DNA from: Oscillospiraceae bacterium
GTDB lineage: Bacteria; Bacillota; Clostridia; Oscillospirales; Acutalibacteraceae
NCBI GenBank assembly: GCA_029007475.1
Contig: JAQXHW010000012.1
Location: 1 to 5,200, forward strand
Direction of reading: 5' to 3'
DNA length: 5,200 nucleotides
This document shows, piece after piece, positions 1-4,159 of the stretch (within the stretch, counting starts at the first letter, position 1; each line of letters opens with the position of its first letter). The notes beneath the pieces are model-generated. The model worked only from the letters and a program-made list of their open reading frames with translations, searched no databases and had not been told where the DNA came from. The translations under genes and the position numbers were made by a program.

Positions 1-548
1 CTGCATGGAGCGCAGCACAGCTTAATCTGAAAATTCAGGCAGGGTCTGCCCTTTCCAAAATCCTCGGGAAACTTTCTCTTGCAGGTGGGCAGCATAAAAA
101 CACTGTTAGCTTCCTTAACTGCCTGCTTTACATAATAGCCTGAATTATAGGGGCCGATATAGGTTGCGCCATCGTCATTTTTCTGCAAAGCGCAGGTAAT
201 GCGCCGCCATTTTTCATCTGACACACGTATATAACAGTAACCCTTGTCATCTTTTAGTAAAATATTGTACTTAGGAGCATGGAGCTTAATAAGACTGCAT
301 TCAAGGATAAGCGCCTCAAACTCGCTGCCTGTGATAATATACTCGAAATCCTCAACCTGAGAAACCATGCGTCTCACTTTTTCGGCATGGTTGTTCTGAG
401 AGCCAAAATACTGACTCACGCGGTTTTTCAGCTTCTTGGCTTTTCCTATATATATTATTTCCCCGCTTTTGTTTTTCATTATATATACGCCCGGCTCTAA
501 AGGCAATGCCATAGCTTTTTTGCGGAGTTCTTTGATTTTTTCGCTCAA
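1..548 (-). CDS. uvrC: UvrABC excinuclease subunit C, N-terminal part (cut by the window edge)
   Basis: This is the N-terminal 182 codons of UvrC, the dual-incision nuclease of nucleotide excision repair, which cuts either side of lesions marked by UvrA/UvrB in the cytoplasm. My translation shows the GIY-YIG nuclease domain: GVY at residues 20-22, IYIGKAKKLKNRV at 32-44 (Tyr33 and Arg43 match the family's active-site Tyr/Arg), ALILE with the metal-binding Glu83, and PKYNILLKDD with Asn95 at 92-101. It is followed by TYIGPY (129-134) and the conserved RPCLNFQIKLC.APC segment (168-182), where the window ends. Full-length UvrC is about 600 residues, so roughly two thirds (UvrB-binding and RNase H-like 3' parts) lies outside. 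I chose the TTG at 548 because AGGAGG lies 8 nt upstream; a GTG at 557 is inside that ribosome binding site, and the first ATG (Met13) lies too close to the GVY motif. Identification is firm; the start codon is inferred. Confidence 0.95.
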   Translation of the reverse strand, partial: MSEKIKELRKKAMALPLEPGVYIMKNKSGEIIYIGKAKKLKNRVSQYFGSQNNHAEKVRRMVSQVEDFEYIITGSEFEALILECSLIKLHAPKYNILLKDDKGYCYIRVSDEKWRRITCALQKNDDGATYIGPYNSGYYVKQAVKEANSVFMLPTCKRKFPEDFGKGRPCLNFQIKLCCAPC

Positions 549-564
549 CAGCTCCACCTCCTCT
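549..564 (-). promoter_or_regulatory. Ribosome binding site that fixes the TTG start of uvrC
   Basis: Read on the minus strand, AGAGGAGGT ends 8 nt before the TTG at 546-548. This strong Shine-Dalgarno match at ideal spacing is the reason for preferring TTG over the in-frame GTG at 555-557, which overlaps the Shine-Dalgarno itself. Confidence 0.8.
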
Positions 565-576
565 GATTAATCTGAT

Positions 577-607
577 AAAAAACAAAGGGCGGAGAAAACT
601 CCGCCCT
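577..607 (-). terminator. Rho-independent terminator of ptsH
   Basis: On the minus strand AGGGCGGAG (607-599) pairs perfectly with CTCCGCCCT (594-586) across a TTTT loop, giving a 9-bp GC-rich stem, and is followed by TTGTTTTTT. It begins 16 nt after the ptsH stop codon. It also lies directly before uvrC: the T-tract ends about 15 nt from the uvrC ribosome binding site, so it could act as an attenuator for uvrC as well as the end of the ptsH transcript. Confidence 0.92.
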
Positions 608-623
608 ATACCTTCAAAGTCTA

Positions 624-887
624 TTACTCGGAAAAACCGGACTCAACCAAGGAAACAAGACCCTCAACTGCATTTGTCTCGTCAGGACCGTCAGCGAAAA
701 TCTTGATGGTTGTACCACCGAGGATACCCAGGGAAAGAACACCCAAAAGGCTCTTAGCGTTAACTCTTCTTTCGTCTTTCTCTACCCAAATTGTAGATTT
801 GAACTCATTAGCCTTCTGAATGAAGAAAGTTGCGGGACGAGCGTGCAAACCTGTTTTATTCTGAACTAAAACATCCTTACCGTACAT
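624..887 (-). CDS. ptsH: HPr phosphocarrier protein of the sugar phosphotransferase system
   Basis: HPr is a small cytoplasmic protein that passes phosphate from enzyme I (phosphoenolpyruvate-driven) to the sugar-specific EIIA domains. The 87-residue product has the family's usual length. The catalytic loop KTGLHARPA (residues 11-19) contains His15, the residue phosphorylated by enzyme I. VNAKSLLGVLSLG (42-54) contains Ser46, the target of HPr kinase/phosphorylase in Gram-positive bacteria, whose phosphorylated form works with CcpA in carbon catabolite repression. Because His15 is present, this is a transport-competent HPr and not a Crh paralogue (which lacks the histidine). GAGAGGG lies 7 nt before the ATG. 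The gene appears monocistronic: a near-consensus promoter lies upstream and a strong terminator downstream. The enzyme I gene (ptsI), often adjacent, is not in the window. Confidence 0.96.
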   Translation of the reverse strand: MYGKDVLVQNKTGLHARPATFFIQKANEFKSTIWVEKDERRVNAKSLLGVLSLGILGGTTIKIFADGPDETNAVEGLVSLVESGFSE

Positions 888-902
888 GGAATAACCCTCT
901 CT

Positions 903-928
903 TATCTAATAGATATGATTCTTAGAAT
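903..928. repeat. Two adjacent short perfect palindromes in the ptsH leader
   Basis: TATCTAATAGATA (903-915) is a perfect 6-1-6 palindrome and ATTCTTAGAAT (918-928) a perfect 5-1-5 palindrome, with centres 14 bp apart. They lie between the predicted transcription start (about 972) and the ptsH ribosome binding site (895-901). The central gaps are too short for stable RNA hairpins, so if functional they are more likely protein-binding DNA sites. They are AT-rich and could be chance. Confidence 0.35.
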
Positions 929-978
929 TCCGCCTACATACACCTTGAGGCAGTTTAGTAATCAATCATTTTTTTGTT

Positions 979-1007
979 ATTATATCCACAAATTTCAGGC
1001 AGGTCAA
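979..1007 (-). promoter_or_regulatory. Sigma-A-type promoter of ptsH
   Basis: On the minus strand a -35 element TTGACC (1007-1002) is followed by a 17-bp spacer and a perfect -10 TATAAT (984-979). The predicted start is near 972, giving a leader of about 85 nt before the ptsH ATG. This makes ptsH an independent transcription unit downstream of trmD. Confidence 0.85.
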
Positions 1008-1044
1008 CACAATAAAAACATTTTTGTTTTGATACACTATTGTG
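1008..1044. repeat. Inverted repeat CACAATA-N23-TATTGTG abutting the ptsH -35 box
   Basis: CACAATA (1008-1014) and TATTGTG (1038-1044) are perfect 7-bp inverted copies separated by 23 bp, and the left arm touches the -35 hexamer (1002-1007). Inside the interval, AAAACA and TGTTTT can also pair on the minus strand. Position suggests a regulator site just upstream of RNA polymerase, but AT-rich sequence makes chance pairing possible. Confidence 0.4.
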
Positions 1045-1100
1045 ACAAAAATCGGGCTGGATTTCTTGTGCAAAATAACAACATGATTTTTGTGTCAAAA
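1027..1100 (-). promoter_or_regulatory. Three direct TTTTGnCACAA boxes upstream of the ptsH promoter
   Basis: On the minus strand three near-identical boxes occur in the same orientation: TTTTGACACAA (1100-1090), TTTTGCACAA (1075-1066) and TTTTGTCACAA (1050-1040), about 25 bp centre to centre. The last is one half of an imperfect 24-bp palindrome (1027-1050) of the form TTTTGnnACAnTAnTGTnnCAAAA, in which nine of twelve positions per arm match. The array ends about 20 bp upstream of the -35 box, where activator sites or upstream operators commonly lie. I do not recognise the regulator; the motif is only loosely like known TGTGA/TCACA-type operators. Confidence 0.45.
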
Positions 1101-1120
1101 CCTCCTTGGGAACTGCACTT

Positions 1121-1867
1121 TTACTCAACTGAGGAGTTTTCCTGAAGCTCCCTCAAGAAAGCCGTCTCTTTTTTGGATAGAACTGCGTCCTTAAGGATAT
1201 CCGGTCGCCGCTCTAAAGTTACCTTTATTGCCTGTTCCCTTCGCCATTTTTCAATATTTGCGTGGTGACCGCTCATAAGAACCTCGGGCACCTTCTCCTC
1301 ACGCCATACCTCAGGACGGGTATATTGGGGATACTCAAGAAGTCCCGAAAAATGACTTTCAAGCTCAAAGCACTCATCGCTTGAAAGCACACCGGGAAGC
1401 ATCCTTGAAAGACTGTCCGCCAAAACCAAGGCAGGAAGCTCTCCCCCGGTGAGGACATAATCACCGATAGACAATTCCTCGTCAATATACATATCAAGAA
1501 CTCTCGGGTCAACACCCTCGTAGTGTCCGCAGAGAATACATATATTATCAAAAGTCTCAGCCATGGCTTTTACTTTCTGCTGAGTAACTACCTCACCCTT
1601 AGGCGACATATAGATAAAATGAGGCTTTTGTCCAAGCTCCTCACAGATGCTCTCAAAGCACAGAGCAATAGGCTCAGCCATCATTAGCATACCCATACCG
1701 CCGCCGTAGGGTGCATCGTCAACCCTCCTGTGTTTATCGAAGGCAAAATCGCGGAGCTGGTGACACACTATCTCCACCTTGCCGGAGTTTCTCGCTCTTC
1801 CGATAATGCTCTCTGAAAGCACCGACTCACACATTTCGGGAAACAGAGTTATTATGTCAATTCTCAT
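1121..1867 (-). CDS. trmD: tRNA (guanine-N1-)-methyltransferase TrmD
   Basis: TrmD methylates G37 next to the anticodon in tRNAs, using S-adenosylmethionine, and so prevents +1 frameshifting; it is a cytoplasmic homodimer with a trefoil-knot (SPOUT) fold. The 248-aa product matches the usual length. Visible motifs are APYGGGMGMLMM (52-63), YMSPKGE (86-92), LCGHYEGVDPRV (112-123) and SIGDYVLTGGELPALVLADS (133-152); the last two regions form the knot that binds the cofactor. Asp151 in ADSLSR corresponds to the catalytic Asp169 of the E. coli enzyme. The C-terminal part has HFSGLLEYPQYTRP (172-185) and LMSGHHANIEKWR (197-209), also typical. I chose the ATG at 1867 because family members start directly with MRIDIITLFPEM; a TTG two codons earlier (1873) is possible. 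It overlaps rimM by 11 nt, so translation is probably coupled. No convincing terminator follows. Confidence 0.97.
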   Translation of the reverse strand: MRIDIITLFPEMCESVLSESIIGRARNSGKVEIVCHQLRDFAFDKHRRVDDAPYGGGMGMLMMAEPIALCFESICEELGQKPHFIYMSPKGEVVTQQKVKAMAETFDNICILCGHYEGVDPRVLDMYIDEELSIGDYVLTGGELPALVLADSLSRMLPGVLSSDECFELESHFSGLLEYPQYTRPEVWREEKVPEVLMSGHHANIEKWRREQAIKVTLERRPDILKDAVLSKKETAFLRELQENSSVE

Positions 1868-2369
1868 CGTCAAATATACCTTTCATAGGCTCTATCAGCA
1901 CAAAGCCGTCCTCAGGCTTTACCTCTTTCACAACAGAAGGAATAACAGGCACATAGTATGCCTTGCCCTCTTGATTTTTTACCTCATAGACGTCGTTGGC
2001 ACCGGTTTTAAGTACATCGCTGATATTGCCGTAGACCTCGTCGGTGTTAATATCCCGCACCTCAAGGCCCAGTAAATCCTGAATGAAATAACTGCCCTTT
2101 TCCAGCTTTGCGTCTTTTCTGTTCATATACAGAATTTTGCCGCGGAGCAAATCTGCCGTCTCAACGGTTTCAACTCCCTTAATTTTAACAAGGGCAATAT
2201 TCTTATGGGGTCTTGCTTTGATGCTCAGTTTTTCATTTCCCCTGTCAAAATAAAGGGTCTTAAAGCCTGCGATAAACTCCGGCGAGTCACACCAGCACTC
2301 AACCCTCAGTTCGCCCTGAATTCCGTGAGTGCCTACTATTTTTCCGATTTCAAGATATTCTTTAAGCAT
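1857..2369 (-). CDS. rimM: Ribosome maturation factor RimM
   Basis: RimM assists late assembly of the 30S ribosomal subunit head, binding ribosomal protein S19 and helping 16S rRNA processing. The 170-aa product is of normal length. The N-terminal beta-barrel domain starts with IGKIVGTHGIQGELRV (8-23), the family signature. The C-terminal PRC-barrel domain carries SYFIQDLLGLEV (93-104), the hallmark TGANDVYEV (122-130) and YYVPVIPSVV (138-147), ending in PMKGIFDDEN. A CGAGG ribosome binding site lies 5 nt before the ATG. It follows the LRR gene by 27 nt with no terminator, and overlaps trmD at its 3' end. The rimM-trmD pairing is the usual arrangement; the upstream neighbour normally is khpA, not a surface protein. 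Confidence 0.97.
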   Translation of the reverse strand: MLKEYLEIGKIVGTHGIQGELRVECWCDSPEFIAGFKTLYFDRGNEKLSIKARPHKNIALVKIKGVETVETADLLRGKILYMNRKDAKLEKGSYFIQDLLGLEVRDINTDEVYGNISDVLKTGANDVYEVKNQEGKAYYVPVIPSVVKEVKPEDGFVLIEPMKGIFDDEN

Positions 2370-2396
2370 TTTAACCTCGATTATTTTTTCTTTTTT

Positions 2397-3464
2397 CTAT
2401 ATATGCTTTTTCTTTCTCTTTTTTTCGTAGACTGTGGAAATCACAAAGATTCCGCCGATTACAACCACACAGGAAGCTACGATTATAATGACGGTAACCC
2501 AAGTATTCTCGATTTTCACAGGAGAGGTCTCCTCCTCTGTCTCCTTAAACGTACAGGTTTCTGCCTTTGGAAGCTCATCGGGAGTTGCAAACTTTGAGGG
2601 AGGAAGAAGCTTTATACCTCTCTGCTCACAGAATTTTGCGGCTACCAATTCCCCACCCTCCTCGGTTTGGGTTTCCGAATAAACCACAAAATCCTTATCG
2701 ACTGCAACGGTCTTATTTTCGGTATCCTCATAACATCCGAAAGCATACTCGCCCATAAGATATAGGGATGAGGGCAGACTCACGCTTTTGAGCTTGGGAC
2801 ACTCGTAAAAAGCAAAGTTTCCGATTATCTCAACAGTATCCGGAATATCAACGTATGTTAGATTTTCGTTATAGGCAAAGGCATTGGCGCTTATGCTAAG
2901 CACACCCTTGGGAATAACAACCTGAGAAGCCGTGCCTAAGTACTTGTAGAAAACTCGGCCGCCGAGAATAATTGAGGTGTTATCGGTGAATTTATCAATC
3001 CATCTTGTGCCGTCAAAGGCAAAGGCGCCTACATAATCTAAGTTTGCGGGAATATTGATGTTTCTAAGATTTTTGCAGCTTTCAAAGGCTGCGTCGGAAA
3101 TCTCATATACCGTGTCGGGAAGTTCTACCTCCACAAGGGACGAACAGCCCTGGAAGGCTCTTGCACCTATGGTCTCAAGGTACTCGGGCAGCTTGATGTT
3201 GGTCACAAAATCCTTGTACCAAAAAGCCTCGTCATCAATGCCCACAACCACCTTATCGTCAATGGTGTTTGGAATAAAGACCTCGGCCATTTCACCTGTG
3301 TACCCGGTAATATATACGCCCTCGTCAGCCACTCGGTAGCTAAAAGCTCCGTAGGTTTTATCCTCGGCAAGGACACCTGCCGTACCAAAGCTCAGGAGGC
3401 TTATGAGCATTAAAAGAAAAAGCAGCAAAGATACCGCTTTCTTAGATTTATTCTTGATAGTCAT
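2397..3464 (-). CDS. BspA-like leucine-rich-repeat protein, secreted and anchored by one C-terminal membrane helix
   Basis: The specific function is unknown; BspA-type LRR proteins are typically cell-surface proteins linked to adhesion or binding. The 355-aa product opens with a signal peptide: basic KNKSKK, a hydrophobic stretch at about 10-30, and a likely cleavage after VLA (Ala33). Residues about 70-245 are LRR_5-type repeats with the recurring pattern I..AF..C..L..I.LP. The AF phenylalanines fall at 81, 104, 127, 150, 196, 219 and 242, an exact 23-residue period, with Tyr173 filling the one gap. A segment WIDKFTDNTSIILGGRVFYK (155-174), typical of these proteins, sits between the two repeat blocks. 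A capping region follows, then an acidic Pro/Glu/Thr-rich linker (about 288-320), a membrane helix (about 322-346) and a basic tail KKRKKKHI. The implied topology is repeats outside, tail inside. No LPxTG motif is seen. GAGGTG lies 5 nt before the ATG. It has its own promoter and interrupts the khpA-rimM housekeeping block. Confidence 0.9.
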   Translation of the reverse strand: MTIKNKSKKAVSLLLFLLMLISLLSFGTAGVLAEDKTYGAFSYRVADEGVYITGYTGEMAEVFIPNTIDDKVVVGIDDEAFWYKDFVTNIKLPEYLETIGARAFQGCSSLVEVELPDTVYEISDAAFESCKNLRNINIPANLDYVGAFAFDGTRWIDKFTDNTSIILGGRVFYKYLGTASQVVIPKGVLSISANAFAYNENLTYVDIPDTVEIIGNFAFYECPKLKSVSLPSSLYLMGEYAFGCYEDTENKTVAVDKDFVVYSETQTEEGGELVAAKFCEQRGIKLLPPSKFATPDELPKAETCTFKETEEETSPVKIENTWVTVIIIVASCVVVIGGIFVISTVYEKKRKKKHI

Positions 3465-3488
3465 AGGAACACCTCATCTCAGTATAAA

Positions 3489-3517
3489 AGTATATACAAA
3501 CTGCGCTGTATTGTCAA
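3489..3517 (-). promoter_or_regulatory. Sigma-A-type promoter of the LRR gene (and probably rimM-trmD)
   Basis: On the minus strand a perfect -35 TTGACA (3517-3512) is followed by a 17-bp spacer and a -10 TATACT (3494-3489). The predicted start is near 3482, giving a short leader of about 18 nt with the GAGGTG ribosome binding site inside it. The -35 begins just after the terminator T-tract. As no terminator lies between the LRR gene and rimM, this promoter may also drive rimM and trmD. Confidence 0.85.
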
Positions 3518-3519
3518 AC

Positions 3520-3556
3520 AAAAAGAAAAGAGGACACAAAGCAAAACTTCGTGTCC
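3520..3556 (-). terminator. Rho-independent terminator after khpA
   Basis: On the minus strand GGACACGAAG (3556-3547) pairs with CTTTGTGTCC (3541-3532) in a 10-bp stem with one G-U pair and a TTTTG loop, followed by the T-rich tract TCTTTTCTTTTT. It begins 21 nt after the khpA stop and ends the ffh-rpsP-khpA transcript before the LRR gene. There is no T-run on the plus-strand side, so it works in one direction. Confidence 0.88.
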
Positions 3557-3577
3557 ACTCATAGCTTTTCTCTTTAA

Positions 3578-3811
3578 TCAGTCAATCTCAACCTGTACCT
3601 TAACATCCTTGCGGATAGCGGCACTTCTTGCAACTGTACGGATAGCCTTGGCAATTCTGCCCTGCTTTCCGATAATTCTGCCCATGTCGTCCTCTGCAAC
3701 GTGGATGTGATAAACAGTAGTGCCGTCCTCCAAAGGCTCGTCGGCGGTAACTGATACTTCTTCGGGAGCCTCAACGAGACCCTTTGCAATAATTGTAAGT
3801 AAGTCTTTCAT
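3578..3811 (-). CDS. khpA: KH-domain RNA-binding protein KhpA (YlqC family)
   Basis: KhpA is a small single-KH-domain protein that, in other Firmicutes, pairs with KhpB (Jag/EloR), binds RNA and influences cell elongation and division. The 77-aa product has the family length. The KH core is visible: YHIHVAEDDMGRIIGKQG at 34-51, including the RNA-binding GxxG loop as GKQG (48-51), then RIAKAIRTVARSAA and the closing strand KVQVEID. AGGTGA sits just before the ATG. It starts 15 nt after rpsP, so the two are co-transcribed, and a terminator follows. The rpsP-khpA adjacency is standard for Firmicutes and supports the call; its target RNAs cannot be inferred. Confidence 0.95.
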   Translation of the reverse strand: MKDLLTIIAKGLVEAPEEVSVTADEPLEDGTTVYHIHVAEDDMGRIIGKQGRIAKAIRTVARSAAIRKDVKVQVEID

Positions 3812-3826
3812 TATTTCACCTAAAAA

Positions 3827-4066
3827 TTAGATAATGTTGTTCTTCTTGAAAAGAGCCTTAACCTTATCTGTGGGCTGTGCTCCCTTAGCCATCCAATTCT
3901 TAGCTGCCTCAGCGTCAACCTTTACCTCAGCAGGCTCAGCAAGGGGATTGTAGGTACCGATTTCCTCAATGAAACGGCCGTCTCTGGGATAACGGGAGTC
4001 TGCAACAACGATGCGGTAGAAGGGGTTTTTCTTTGCGCCCATTCTGCGAAGTCTGATTTTAACCAT
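3827..4066 (-). CDS. rpsP: 30S ribosomal protein S16
   Basis: S16 is a small-subunit ribosomal protein that binds 16S rRNA and helps 30S assembly. The 79-aa product opens with the invariant MVKIRLRRMGAKKNPFYRIV (1-20), followed by VADSRYPRDGRFIEEIGTYN and later WMAKGAQPTDKVKALFKK, all typical of the family. I place the start at the ATG at 4066 because GGAGG lies 8 nt upstream and the protein then begins like all S16 proteins. An upstream in-frame ATG at 4147 would add 27 unconserved residues and is rejected. It lies 93 nt after ffh and 15 nt before khpA. Confidence 0.98.
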   Translation of the reverse strand: MVKIRLRRMGAKKNPFYRIVVADSRYPRDGRFIEEIGTYNPLAEPAEVKVDAEAAKNWMAKGAQPTDKVKALFKKNNII

Positions 4067-4095
4067 GGTAATTTCCTCCAATAAATAAAATATAA

Positions 4096-4135
4096 AGTAT
4101 ATAATTATAAGCCTTTTTCGAAAACTGTGTTTCGA
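4096..4135 (-). promoter_or_regulatory. Possible weak promoter and inverted repeat between ffh and rpsP
   Basis: The 93-nt ffh-rpsP gap holds two -10-like hexamers on the minus strand, TATAAT (4109-4104) and TATACT (4101-4096), but neither has a recognisable -35 at the right distance. Just upstream a perfect inverted repeat, TCGAAA (4118-4123) and TTTCGA (4130-4135) with a 6-nt loop, could form a small hairpin. It has no following T-tract in the direction of transcription, so it is not a standard terminator. It may be an extra internal promoter, a processing site, or chance in an AT-rich gap. Confidence 0.25.
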
Positions 4136-4159
4136 CTTATTTGGCAATATAACCCTAAA

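Noticed and set aside
352..585. A 77-codon minus-strand ORF overlapping the uvrC start
   Set aside because: It is out of frame with a clearly recognisable UvrC GIY-YIG domain and begins inside the ptsH terminator T-tract.
1040..1100. The repeated TTTTGnCACAA boxes as a CRISPR array or as a Rex or CcpA operator
   Set aside because: The units are about 11 bp and vary in spacing, unlike CRISPR repeats; they do not fit the Rex (TTGTTAAnnnnTTAACAA) or cre consensus well enough to name a regulator.
1097..1140. Inverted repeat AAAACCTCCT / AGGAGTTTT as a trmD terminator
   Set aside because: The arms are interrupted by a bulge, the loop is about 25 nt and only four T follow; it is too weak to call, and one arm is the orphan ribosome binding site.
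915..1145. A 76-codon plus-strand ORF in the trmD-ptsH gap
   Set aside because: It runs antisense through the ptsH promoter and the operator-like repeats, has no ribosome binding site and shows no recognisable domain.
2205..2597. A 130-codon plus-strand ORF spanning the rimM start and the LRR gene end
   Set aside because: It is antisense across two real genes and their junction; its Phe/Leu-rich product reflects the reverse of Lys/Glu codons.
4067..4147. A longer rpsP start at 4147 adding 27 residues
   Set aside because: The extension is unlike any S16 N-terminus, while the ATG at 4066 has GGAGG 8 nt upstream and begins with the invariant MVKIRLRR.
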